From Anaerolineaceae bacterium UBA4775 (lineage in GTDB: Bacteria > Chloroflexota > Anaerolineae > Anaerolineales > Anaerolineaceae): a stretch of 46,726 bases of DNA. The stretch covers positions 1-46,726 of the forward strand of contig DHHJ01000004.1 in assembly GCA_002403205.1 (NCBI GenBank), in the 5' to 3' direction. The stretch's first letter is position 1. Each line of letters begins with the position of its first letter. Under the pieces are notes generated by a model that saw only the letters and a list, made by a program, of their open reading frames with translations, was not told the DNA's origin and ran no database searches. The position numbers and the translations under genes were made by a program. Positions 26,953-35,144 of this stretch are shown here, piece after piece.

Positions 26953-27484
26953 AAACCTTCTTCTGTCAACCGACACGCTGGATGAGGTTCAGCAAAAGCA
27001 ATTAGATTTGCACCTGCAGGATTGTCCTCACTGTGCGTCCCTTGCGGCGGCCCTCGCAGGTTTGGATAAGGCCCTTACCCACAGCCCATCACCGGCGCCG
27101 CTGCCCGGGTTTACCCAACGCTGGCATGTGCGCCTGTCAGACATCCGTCAAAAACGCCAGAAGCGTAACCTGTGGCTGATGACCCTCGGCTTATTCGCTC
27201 TGGCCGTTCTAATCGCATCCACTATCCTGGTGGGCAATCTCAGCCAGGTCAACTGGGCTTACTTGCTGAGCCAATGGGTTGCCAGGGTCAGCCTTTTTGC
27301 TGCCCAGGCCAGGCAGGTCTCACGCTTTATCCGCTCACTGACCCAAGCGCTGCCCATCACCATTCCAATCCTGGTTCTATTTGGAACAGGTAGCTTGTTA
27401 GTCATGGCAGCACTGGTCACCATCTGGATCAGCACCATAGTTCAGCTCTATTTTCCATCATATGAAAGAGAAAACCAACCATGA
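26933..27484 (+). CDS. Membrane anti-sigma factor with zinc-finger motif
   Basis: A 183-residue protein with the anti-sigma zinc motif H27-x3-C31-x2-C34 (HLQDCPHC) in its N-terminal cytoplasmic part, a basic stretch, a membrane helix at about 80-102 and another at about 142-168. It would hold the ECF sigma factor inactive at the membrane. AAAGGAGG precedes ATG 26933; an earlier in-frame ATG has no such site. It overlaps sigma upstream by 20 bases and the next gene by four (ATGA). No periplasmic sensor domain of size is visible, so the downstream membrane protein may do the sensing. Confidence 0.82.
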   Translation: MSHQPYENLLLSTDTLDEVQQKQLDLHLQDCPHCASLAAALAGLDKALTHSPSPAPLPGFTQRWHVRLSDIRQKRQKRNLWLMTLGLFALAVLIASTILVGNLSQVNWAYLLSQWVARVSLFAAQARQVSRFIRSLTQALPITIPILVLFGTGSLLVMAALVTIWISTIVQLYFPSYERENQP

Positions 27485-28794
27485 AAAGAACCAAGAATTT
27501 GATCTTGATCATCGCGGCACTCATCATCAGCGTGCTCGCCTACCCAAGCACAGTGAGCGCTTCCCCGCTGTCCGAAGACCGCACCATCATCGGCGAATCC
27601 TACACCCTGGAAAGCGGACGCATCCTGGATGGCGATCTGAACGTCATCGGCGGGGTTGTGCAAATTGAGGAAAACGCCACTATCAACGGGGATGTGTTCG
27701 TCCTGGGAGGGCTGGTGACCATCGATGGCACCATCAAAGGCGACCTGACCGCCATCGGCGGGACGGTCACCCTCCACAATACAGCTATCGTCAAAGGTGA
27801 TCTGATCTCTCCTGTGAGCTACATCAACATCGATCCCGGTGCAACCATTTTGGGTGAGCAATTAGAAACAGCGGCCCTTCCCGGGATCAGGGTGGACCAC
27901 CTTCCCAGCATTCGCCCGCAGTTGTTACGCCCGCGTACCTGGAACCTCTGGCCCGTGCTTTCAAGAGCCGCTGCCTTCCTTTCAACCACCCTGGTGATGG
28001 TCGCATTGGGTGCCTTTCTGCTCCTGATCATGCCCAAACCTGCAGAGCGGATGGCTGCCGCATTGCACGCGGCCCCCTGGCACCTGCTGGGGTATGGCGC
28101 GCTGACCGCGGTTGTGATGGCAAGCAGCATCGTCCTCGTCATCACGATTTGCCTGATCCCGTTGATCGCATTGGTCGGCATGGCGTTTATTTTGGCACTC
28201 CTCGTTGGGTGGCTGGCATTGGGCTACGAATTGGGCAAGATGATTGCCAGGGACATTTTTAAGACCACCTGGCATCCTGTGCTGACGGCTGCGATTGGCA
28301 ACTTTGTCCTTTACCTCGTGGCTTGGGGCGTCAACCGCATCCCGTGTGTGGGTTGGTTGCCCGTCTTAATCACCATGCTATTCGCCCTTGGCATGGCGGT
28401 CACCACCTTGTTTGGCACCTATCGCTATCCCCGCACCGCCGAACCAGATCAAGATCAAGAACCGGTTGTGTTGTTTGAAAAGGACGCACAGCAAAGCGTG
28501 GTCATCCCTGAGGTAAAGGAAGCCCCTGCCCCTGAAATCCAACCTAAACCGGTCGTCGAAGAGGTCACCATTGAACCAGATCTTCCCATCGAAGTCTTGA
28601 ACCTGGGTGGCAGGATCAACAACATCCTCACGGATGCCGGGCTGACCACAGTCAGAGAGGTCCTTGACCGCCTGGAAGGTGGTGATGACGCCCTGCTGGA
28701 AATCAGCGGATTTGGTGAAAAATCCTTAGCGGATCTCAAACATGCGCTCGTCATCCAGGGCTACGAGATCCCCCGCCCATCGGACGAAGAATAA
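27481..28794 (+). CDS. Membrane protein: bactofilin-like repeats plus RNA polymerase alpha-CTD-like domain
   Basis: A 437-residue protein. Residues 1-27 look like a signal peptide. Residues 32-125 are short beta repeats (GDLNVIGGVVQIEENATING, GDVFVLGGLVTIDGTIKGDL) like the polymer-forming bactofilin fold. Five helices (about 162-184, 206-228, 230-250, 266-284, 291-312) with basic loops after 1, 3 and 5 place the C-terminus in the cytoplasm. After an acidic Pro-rich linker, residues 368-430 align with the alpha-CTD of RNA polymerase and keep counterparts of its DNA-contact residues: Arg378, Asn381, Gly412, Lys414, Ser415. It is translated with the sigma/anti-sigma pair. Role unknown; it might link envelope state to transcription or nucleoid. 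Confidence 0.75.
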   Translation: MKRTKNLILIIAALIISVLAYPSTVSASPLSEDRTIIGESYTLESGRILDGDLNVIGGVVQIEENATINGDVFVLGGLVTIDGTIKGDLTAIGGTVTLHNTAIVKGDLISPVSYINIDPGATILGEQLETAALPGIRVDHLPSIRPQLLRPRTWNLWPVLSRAAAFLSTTLVMVALGAFLLLIMPKPAERMAAALHAAPWHLLGYGALTAVVMASSIVLVITICLIPLIALVGMAFILALLVGWLALGYELGKMIARDIFKTTWHPVLTAAIGNFVLYLVAWGVNRIPCVGWLPVLITMLFALGMAVTTLFGTYRYPRTAEPDQDQEPVVLFEKDAQQSVVIPEVKEAPAPEIQPKPVVEEVTIEPDLPIEVLNLGGRINNILTDAGLTTVREVLDRLEGGDDALLEISGFGEKSLADLKHALVIQGYEIPRPSDEE

Positions 28795-28802
28795 TGCACC
28801 TG

Positions 28803-28847
28803 GTCACCACAGCAGCCTTCTCAGGACAGGGGAAGGCTGCTGGTGAC
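28803..28847 (+). other. Long intercistronic hairpin
   Basis: A 16-bp stem (GTCAC then CAGCAGCCTTC on the left; GAAGGCTGCTG then GTGAC on the right) with a 2-base bulge and an 11-base loop separates the alpha-CTD-fusion gene and the lipoprotein gene. There is no T tract, so it may stabilise or process the mRNA rather than terminate it. Confidence 0.6.
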
Positions 28848-28893
28848 AATGTTTGATCAAATTAATAGCTCAAAACCATCAGAGGAGTGCCTC

Positions 28894-29745
28894 ATGAGAA
28901 AGCCCTTAATTGCCGTCATCATGGCCCTTTTACTGGCCACGCTAGCCTGTTCATCGCAAAACGTCCAGCTGGAGACCATCGTTCCCCAGATCGTCTTTAT
29001 CACCGAACCTCTTCCAGCAAACACCCTTGAGACCGAACTGGTCTTCAAGATGACTGGCGGCAAGTTCACCGTCACTCCAGATGCAGAAGGACTGGTCACC
29101 GGCACAATCAAGTACAATGTTGAGCCGTGGCAGCCGGAGATGATTCGCCGGGATAATTACTTTGAGATCAAACAGGTCAACCCCTTCCGGGTGACTGGCA
29201 TCCCACTTGGTGATGTCGAAAATATCTGGGAGCTGGGCCTCAGCACCGCCCTTCCCCTGAACCTCACCATCGAGGGCGGCGCCAGCGAAAACCAGTTTGA
29301 CCTGTCAGGTCTGCAGCTCACCGGTCTCAGGATCGTGCAGGGTGCCAGTGACACCACCATCCAATTCGACAATCCCAACCCGGTCAGCCTGGATGACTTC
29401 ACCTTCACAACTGGCGCATCATCGGCAAAGCTTCACGGGCTGGGGAATGCCAACTTCACACAAATGACCATGTCAGCGGGTGCCGGTAACTATACCCTCG
29501 ATTTTGCCGGGTCACTCCGGCAAGACGCCGTGGTGAACATCAAAGCAGGCATCAGCAACATCACCATCATCATCCCGACAGGCATGCGCGCCGTCGTCAA
29601 TAACCAGGGCACGGTCAGCAATGTCAACACACAGGGCACCTGGCTGCTCTCTGACCAAACCTACACAACACTCAACGAAGGTTTTACCCTGACGGTCAAT
29701 CTCGATATGTCCGTCGGTAATGTCAACCTCATCCATGAAGAGTGA
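28894..29745 (+). CDS. Putative lipoprotein with toastrack/LiaF-like beta domain
   Basis: A 283-residue exported protein. A short basic start, a hydrophobic stretch and Cys19 (LLATLACSS) make a probable lipoprotein signal, although the residue at -3 is Thr. The rest is beta-rich with repeating Gly/Ser/Asn patterns (GGASENQFDLSGLQLTGLRI, SAGAGNYTLDFAG) ending in GFTLTVNLDMSVGNVNL, like the C-terminal toastrack domains of LiaF and related envelope-response proteins. ATG 28894 has GAGGAG upstream. It is the last gene of the ECF unit and a likely extracytoplasmic partner of it. The domain call is by pattern only. Confidence 0.65.
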   Translation: MRKPLIAVIMALLLATLACSSQNVQLETIVPQIVFITEPLPANTLETELVFKMTGGKFTVTPDAEGLVTGTIKYNVEPWQPEMIRRDNYFEIKQVNPFRVTGIPLGDVENIWELGLSTALPLNLTIEGGASENQFDLSGLQLTGLRIVQGASDTTIQFDNPNPVSLDDFTFTTGASSAKLHGLGNANFTQMTMSAGAGNYTLDFAGSLRQDAVVNIKAGISNITIIIPTGMRAVVNNQGTVSNVNTQGTWLLSDQTYTTLNEGFTLTVNLDMSVGNVNLIHEE

Positions 29746-29785
29746 GCATATCGTCGAAATATTGTAAATTTAATCAAAATTTTAG

Positions 29786-29814
29786 TTGACAAGGCCCTAA
29801 AAGTGTGTTTTAAT
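29786..29814 (+). promoter_or_regulatory. Consensus promoter facing a terminator
   Basis: A perfect TTGACA (29786-29791), a 17-bp spacer and TTTAAT (29809-29814). The predicted start is about 29821, one base before a strong terminator, so the transcript would be about 45 bases long. Confidence 0.5.
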
Positions 29815-29821
29815 GAAAGTA

Positions 29822-29864
29822 CTCGCTGGCCGGGTGCCCCCCTCACCCGGTCAGCGAGCTTTTT
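29822..29864 (+). terminator. Intrinsic terminator of the ECF operon
   Basis: A 15-bp stem (29822-29836 with 29844-29858, one G-U pair) around a 7-base loop is followed by CTTTTT. It ends the sigma to lipoprotein transcript. Confidence 0.92.
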
Positions 29865-29956
29865 AACGCACAAAATTAATTAATAAACAAAACTCACTTG
29901 GTAAAGCGGTAAAACCAGGCAGATTCCTCGGTTAATTGCTTCCCCCCAGCGTAGAA

Positions 29957-30574
29957 TTACCCCTTTTTTGCCCGGTAAATCTGATGTTCGCAAATATAAT
30001 CGTAGATCTTGGGCAGCAGGTAATAGCGGAAGCTGCGGTTCTGGCTGGCACGGCGCCGGATCTGGTCCGCAGAGATCTCCAGCAGGGGTGCGGTCACAAA
30101 ATTGAGCTTTTCCTCAAGTTGGGGTAAGGCCCGCATCAGTTTTGAAAGGTCAATATCATCACCCGGCCTGCGCATCACACCAATCCCATCCAGCGCATCC
30201 AACAATTTCACCACCTCGTACCAGTTGGGCAGGTCATGCAGTGAATCCCCACCCATCAGGTAGATCAGCTCGCAGTCAGGGTACTCACCTCTCAGCAGGT
30301 TGACCGTGTCGACCGTGTAATGCGGGCCTGGGCGGTCAATATCAACGTGCGAGAGGGTAAATGCCTCGTCTTCACCGATGGCAAGCTCCACCATGGCCAA
30401 GCGATGGTCTAAAGAGGAGATGTCCTTACCGCGTTTATGCGGCGGGTCTGGTGTCAGCACCCAAACCGTACAATCCAATGCCAGTTGATCACGGGCTTCA
30501 GCAGCCAGGATCAAATGACCAACATGGGGTGGGTCAAAGGTGCCGCCAAAGATACCCAAACGCTTTTTGCTCAT
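29957..30574 (-). CDS. nadD: Nicotinate-nucleotide adenylyltransferase NadD
   Basis: NadD couples nicotinate mononucleotide and ATP into deamido-NAD in NAD biosynthesis. The 205-residue product has the nucleotidyltransferase motif GGTFDPPHVGH at residues 10-20, PDPPHKRGKDISSLDHRLAM, IYLMGGDSLHDLPNWYE and the C-terminal ISADQIRRR (ISSTxIR-type). Length fits. It follows obgE by three bases on the minus strand and is co-transcribed with it. Confidence 0.95.
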   Translation of the reverse strand: MSKKRLGIFGGTFDPPHVGHLILAAEARDQLALDCTVWVLTPDPPHKRGKDISSLDHRLAMVELAIGEDEAFTLSHVDIDRPGPHYTVDTVNLLRGEYPDCELIYLMGGDSLHDLPNWYEVVKLLDALDGIGVMRRPGDDIDLSKLMRALPQLEEKLNFVTAPLLEISADQIRRRASQNRSFRYYLLPKIYDYICEHQIYRAKKG

Positions 30575-30577
30575 CGA

Positions 30578-31837
30578 TTAATCCTGCCATTCCAAAGTGT
30601 ACTCACCAACATAAACTGTGTCCCCCTCTTCGATTCCCGCTTCTCGCAACGCCTCATCTACACCGATGTTCTCCATCAAACGCTGAAAGCGCCTGACTGA
30701 TTCGCGGTGCTCCCAATAGGTCATCGCGGCAGCCCGTTCCAGCGCTTCACCACGCACAAGCCAGCCCTCTTCCGTGCGTTTGACCACAAAGGATTGGGGG
30801 TCTTCGGCAGCGCGGTATACTGGCAGGGCTTCAACCGGTTCAGGCTCAGGGGCATCTTTGAGCAGTGCTGCGGCCCGCCACATCAACCGGTCCACATTCT
30901 CATGAGAAACGGTTGAAATCGGGATAACCTCGACCCCCAGGTTGGACAGTTGCGCCTGTACTTCTGGCCAGTGTGCCCTGACAGAGGGTAAGTCCATTTT
31001 ATTAAAAGCCACAATCTGCGGTTTTTCAGTGATCTTTTCATCAAATAAGGCCATCTCGCTGTTGATCTGCGCATAATCCACAAGCGGGTCCTCAGACAGC
31101 CCATCCAGCATGTGGATCAACACCCTCGTGCGCTGAATATGGCGCAAAAATGAAGATCCCAGCCCAACCCCCTCATGGGCACCCTCGATCAGCCCGGGAA
31201 TGTCGGCCAATACCAGGGTTGTTTCCAGGTCAAGGTTGGCCACACCTAAATTAGGCGTCAGGGTCGTAAAGGGATAATTTGCAATTTTCGGCTTGGCATT
31301 CGAGACCACCGCCAGCAGGCTGGATTTACCCGCATTCGGCACGCCCACAATACCCACATCAGCGATCATCTTCAGTTCGAGCCTGAGCGTGCGTGCTTCT
31401 TCTGGTTCGCCGCGCTCCGCCATACGCGGGGTCTGGTTTCGGCTTGTCGCATAATGCTGATTACCCCGCCCGCCCCGGCCGCCTTTGGCCACCACCAGCT
31501 CCTGCCCGTCGTCCACCAGGTCGCCCACCAGGTCACCTGTCGTGGCATCATATACCAGGGTGCCGGGCGGCACATCGACCACCAAATCCTGCGCCGATTT
31601 ACCGGACATATTGTTAGGCCCGCCGGGCCGCCCATCATCGGCGACATAGCGAGAACGATGACGGAAATCAAACAGCGTGTTCTTCTTCGGGTTCACCCTG
31701 AGGATCACATCCCCGCCCCGGCCGCCATCACCCCCATCGGGTCCGCCACGCGGTCGATACTTCTCACGGTGAAAGTGAACCATCCCATCGCCGCCCTTAC
31801 CGGATTGAACATAAATTTCTGCTTCGTCAAAATACAT
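30578..31837 (-). CDS. obgE: GTPase Obg/CgtA
   Basis: Obg is a GTPase that associates with the large ribosomal subunit and is tied to ribosome assembly and stress responses. The 419-residue product has the glycine-rich Obg fold (residues 1-158, with GGDGGRGGDVIL and GKGGRGGRGNQ-like turns), the G domain with GVPNAGKSSLL, DIPGLIEGAHEGVGLG and NKMD, and a C-terminal OCT domain (FVVKRTEEGWLVRGEALERA). Domain order and length are standard. nadD follows directly. Confidence 0.96.
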   Translation of the reverse strand: MYFDEAEIYVQSGKGGDGMVHFHREKYRPRGGPDGGDGGRGGDVILRVNPKKNTLFDFRHRSRYVADDGRPGGPNNMSGKSAQDLVVDVPPGTLVYDATTGDLVGDLVDDGQELVVAKGGRGGRGNQHYATSRNQTPRMAERGEPEEARTLRLELKMIADVGIVGVPNAGKSSLLAVVSNAKPKIANYPFTTLTPNLGVANLDLETTLVLADIPGLIEGAHEGVGLGSSFLRHIQRTRVLIHMLDGLSEDPLVDYAQINSEMALFDEKITEKPQIVAFNKMDLPSVRAHWPEVQAQLSNLGVEVIPISTVSHENVDRLMWRAAALLKDAPEPEPVEALPVYRAAEDPQSFVVKRTEEGWLVRGEALERAAAMTYWEHRESVRRFQRLMENIGVDEALREAGIEEGDTVYVGEYTLEWQD

Positions 31838-31910
31838 GGTTATCGTGCTCTTTTTTTATTGAGTGTAAATGATGATCTGCCAAGTTTGAATCTTACCGCA
31901 TTAACCACAA

Positions 31911-31940
31911 AACGGGGCTGCTCGGTAAAGCAACCCCGTT
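31911..31940 (-). terminator. Terminator after the cDPGS-like gene
   Basis: AACGGGG (31911-31917) pairs with CCCCGTT (31934-31940), then a mismatch and TGCT/AGCA. On the minus strand TTTTGTGG follows. It closes the argS/cDPGS-like unit ahead of obgE. Confidence 0.7.
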
Positions 31941-31959
31941 AACTGCACTTGGCTATGGA

Positions 31960-33276
31960 TTAACCGAATTTTGCCTGCAACAAGGTTTTAAGCGTGGGTT
32001 CGCCAATTTCCTGTAGCTCGTAGCGCACGCGCTGGATCGGTTTGTTGATCTTGATCACCCGGGTCAGGTCAATCGGCGTACCGCTGAGCACCAGGTCGAC
32101 ATCAGCTGTGTTGATGGTTTCTTCCAGGTCGCGCATCATCTGATCGCCGTACCCCATTGCGGGAAGAATGGTCCCGGTACCAGGGTATTTCTCATAGGTA
32201 TCCCGGATCGAATTGACCGCGTATGGCCGCGGATCAACGATCTCCCCGGCACCAAACCTGCGGGCAGCCACAAAACCGGCCCCGTAGGCCATTTCTCCGT
32301 GGGTCAGGGTCGGCCCGTCCTCAACCACCAGGACCCGTTTGCCTCGGATCGCGTCTGGGTCATCCACAAACAGCGGTGAAGCGCCCTCAATCACCACCGC
32401 CTTTGGGTTCAGCATGTGCAAGTTATCGCGGACGGTGATCACATCTTCAGGGTTGGCGGTATCCACTTTGTTGATCACAAACACATCCGCCATACGGACA
32501 TTGGTCTCCCCGGGATAGTAACGCAGCTCATGTCCAGGGCGATGAGGATCGGCCACCACGATGAGCATATCGGTCACATAGAAGGGGAAGTCGTTGTTTC
32601 CGCCATCCCACAACACAATGTCAACTTCCTTTTCAGCTTCCCGCAGGATCGCTTCATAATCCACACCCGCGTACACGATGATACCGTTATCGAGGTGCGG
32701 TTCGTATTCCTCGCGTTCTTCGATGGTGCATTCGTGTTTGTCGAGGTCGCTGTAATCGGCAAAGCGCTGAACCTTCTGTTTGACCAGGTCGCCATAGGGC
32801 ATGGGATGCCGAATGGCAGCCACTTTATAACCCATCTCGCGCAAGATCAATGAAACCCGGCGGGTGGTCTGGCTCTTGCCGGAACCAGTCCTGACAGCAC
32901 ACACCCCCACCACAGGTTTGGTGGATTTGATCTGCGTCTCTTTTGTGCCCAGCAAGCGGAAGTCTGCGCCGGCCGCGTTGACCAGTGCGGCCTTATGCAT
33001 CACATACTCATAGGGTACATCACTGTAAGCAAACACAACCTGGTCAATGTTCTCCTGCCTGATCAATGTTTCAAGCTGCGCTTCGGGTAGGATCGGGATA
33101 CCCGCGGGATACAATTCGCCAGCTAACGCTGCCGGGTATTTCCGGTCATCAATATTGGGGATTTGGGTGGCGGTGAAAGCCACAACTTCGTAATCCTCAT
33201 TTCCCCTGTAAAAGGTGTTGAAATTGTGGAAATCACGCCCGGCGGCGCCCATGATGATGGTTCGGATCTTGGTCAT
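31960..33276 (-). CDS. Cyclic 2,3-diphosphoglycerate synthetase-like P-loop protein
   Basis: A 438-residue protein starting IIMGAAGRDFHNFNTFYRG, typical of the family related to archaeal cyclic 2,3-diphosphoglycerate synthetase. It has an NAD-like N-terminal fold, then a P-loop domain (VRTGSGKSQTTRR, residues 129-139), LWDGGNNDFPF, FVINKVD and GYGDQMM. Bacterial members are common but their substrate is unproven; cyclic diphosphoglycerate is best known from thermophilic archaea. AAAGGAGTG lies before ATG 33276. It follows argS by 47 bases and probably shares its transcript. Confidence 0.8.
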   Translation of the reverse strand: MTKIRTIIMGAAGRDFHNFNTFYRGNEDYEVVAFTATQIPNIDDRKYPAALAGELYPAGIPILPEAQLETLIRQENIDQVVFAYSDVPYEYVMHKAALVNAAGADFRLLGTKETQIKSTKPVVGVCAVRTGSGKSQTTRRVSLILREMGYKVAAIRHPMPYGDLVKQKVQRFADYSDLDKHECTIEEREEYEPHLDNGIIVYAGVDYEAILREAEKEVDIVLWDGGNNDFPFYVTDMLIVVADPHRPGHELRYYPGETNVRMADVFVINKVDTANPEDVITVRDNLHMLNPKAVVIEGASPLFVDDPDAIRGKRVLVVEDGPTLTHGEMAYGAGFVAARRFGAGEIVDPRPYAVNSIRDTYEKYPGTGTILPAMGYGDQMMRDLEETINTADVDLVLSGTPIDLTRVIKINKPIQRVRYELQEIGEPTLKTLLQAKFG

Positions 33277-33323
33277 TTAGATACACTCCTTTTGGTAAAT
33301 TGGTTTTGTCTCACTAAGCATAA

Positions 33324-35081
33324 TTACATCACACCAGGTGCCTGAATACCCAGCAAACCCAGGCTGGTGGCCAGCACCTGTTGGGCTGCAGCGACCAGCC
33401 TTAGGCGGTATGCCCGCACATCAGGTTCGGCATTCAGCACCTGGCAGGTATTATAAAAATCGTTGAACGCCCTGGCCAGCTCAAACGCCAGGTTGGCGAT
33501 CACCAAAGGCCGGTAATCTTCTGCCGCACGCACCAGGTCATCCGGCAGGCGGGTCATCAATTCGATCAGGTCTACCTCGGCCTTCATCAAATCGCCCGGG
33601 AAATTCGCAGGGAGCGGCAGCATCTGGCCAGCTTTGCGTAAAATGCTGCCCGCGCGCACATGCGCATATTGGATGTAAGGCGCAGCTTGCCCGTTGAAAT
33701 CCAGGGCGGCGTCCCAATCGAAGGTGACCACTTTGGTGTTATCCCGTGAGAGCATGGTGTATTTTAATGCGCCCAGGGCAACGGCAGCAGCGATCTCTTC
33801 TTTGACATTCTCGGGCAGCTCAGGGTTCTTTTCCTGTACGATCATCTTTGCCCGGAAAGTGGCTTCCTTCACGAGGTCATCAAACAACACCACGGTGCCT
33901 TCACGGGAAGCCATCGTCACATTCCCGGGCAGGTTGACCAGTTCGTAAGCCAGGTGATAGAGCTTACCAGCCCATCCGTATCCCAGAATCTCGAGAGTCT
34001 TGAAGATCTGTTTCATATACAACGACTGGCGCACATCGATCACGTAGATGGATTTATCCAGGTCGTATTCAGCAAACTTTTGGATCGCCAGGGGCAGGTC
34101 CTTGGTTGCATACAGTGAAGATCCATCTGATCTGAGCACCACCAAAACCCTGTATTCATCCTCCGTGCCTGTGATCGCGTCCAAATCAATGAACACCGGC
34201 CCTTCAGGCCGCTCATCCTGGGCAATGCCCCGGTCGACTAAATCCGCAACCAAATGGGCACCCTGATCTTCCACTTCACTCTCGAAATAGATCCGGTCAA
34301 AGGATTCATCCAGCTGGTTGTAAATCTGGGTAAACCCCTCCAAGGACCATTGGCGGGTTTGCTTCCACAGCGCAACAATCTCAGGGTCGCGTTGGTTCCA
34401 GCGGGCGTACAATTCACGCACTTCGAGTTCGTTTTCAGGGTCCTGGAAGAGCTGGTCGGCTTCAGCATAGATCTTGTTCATCCAATGGGTGCGGTCTTCA
34501 CCCGGGGTTTCACCCGCGTGATTCTTAAGGTAATTCCACATCCATTTGACCACGTGCAGCCCGATATCGCCCAGGTAATTCGCCCGGATGACGTCATACC
34601 CGGCAAACTCAAGGATCCGGCACACGCTGCCGCCCAGGATCACATTACGCAGATGGCCAACATGAAACGCCTTATGCGTGTTCGGCTGTGAGTACTCCAC
34701 CATCACAGTTTCATTGCGTGCGGGAACTCGCCCGTAATCATCACCCTCATCCAGGACCGTATCCACCACCCTTTGGGCATAAGCCGATGTGGCAAAATAA
34801 AGGTTCAGGTACCCATTCACCGCTTCAGCGTGGGAAAAACCTTCCAGCGAACCGCTTAAAGCGGCTTTGATCCCCTCCGCAAGCTCCTGCGCTCGCTTAG
34901 GAACAATCACCTTCTTCCCTGAGCGCGCTTCTCCAGCTGCAACTGGGAACAGGGGTACCGCGATGCCCCACTCCCCGCTGAAGGGGATCTGTCTGAACTC
35001 AAGCACGTCTGTGGTGATATTTTCTGTTCTTAGATAAGCCCTGATTTTTGATTCAATGATCGCTTTTTCTTGTTCAAACAT
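33324..35081 (-). CDS. argS: Arginyl-tRNA synthetase
   Basis: ArgRS charges tRNA-Arg. The 585-residue class I enzyme has the N-terminal Add1-like domain, YSQPNTHKAFHVGHLRN with the HIGH-equivalent HVGH at 140-143, YVIDVRQSLYMKQIF, the KMSKS-region variant VTMASREGTVV, and a C-terminal DALR-type anticodon domain (VRAGSILRK to AAAQQVLATSLGLLGI). ATG 35081 is chosen over the TTG directly in front. A perfect extended -10 lies 40 bases upstream. The KMSKS loop departs from consensus, as in many bacterial ArgRS. Confidence 0.96.
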   Translation of the reverse strand: MFEQEKAIIESKIRAYLRTENITTDVLEFRQIPFSGEWGIAVPLFPVAAGEARSGKKVIVPKRAQELAEGIKAALSGSLEGFSHAEAVNGYLNLYFATSAYAQRVVDTVLDEGDDYGRVPARNETVMVEYSQPNTHKAFHVGHLRNVILGGSVCRILEFAGYDVIRANYLGDIGLHVVKWMWNYLKNHAGETPGEDRTHWMNKIYAEADQLFQDPENELEVRELYARWNQRDPEIVALWKQTRQWSLEGFTQIYNQLDESFDRIYFESEVEDQGAHLVADLVDRGIAQDERPEGPVFIDLDAITGTEDEYRVLVVLRSDGSSLYATKDLPLAIQKFAEYDLDKSIYVIDVRQSLYMKQIFKTLEILGYGWAGKLYHLAYELVNLPGNVTMASREGTVVLFDDLVKEATFRAKMIVQEKNPELPENVKEEIAAAVALGALKYTMLSRDNTKVVTFDWDAALDFNGQAAPYIQYAHVRAGSILRKAGQMLPLPANFPGDLMKAEVDLIELMTRLPDDLVRAAEDYRPLVIANLAFELARAFNDFYNTCQVLNAEPDVRAYRLRLVAAAQQVLATSLGLLGIQAPGVM

Positions 35082-35121
35082 CAATTCTCATTTTCTTTAC
35101 CAGCACAATCTGACAGAGGGT

Positions 35122-35130
35122 ATTATAACA
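35122..35130 (-). promoter_or_regulatory. Extended -10 promoter of argS
   Basis: On the minus strand TGTTATAAT is a perfect TATAAT with an extended -10 TGn. The -35 position falls in a T tract. It gives argS its own start about 35 bases before the ATG. Confidence 0.7.
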
Positions 35131-35144
35131 CCTCATTAGGGGAT

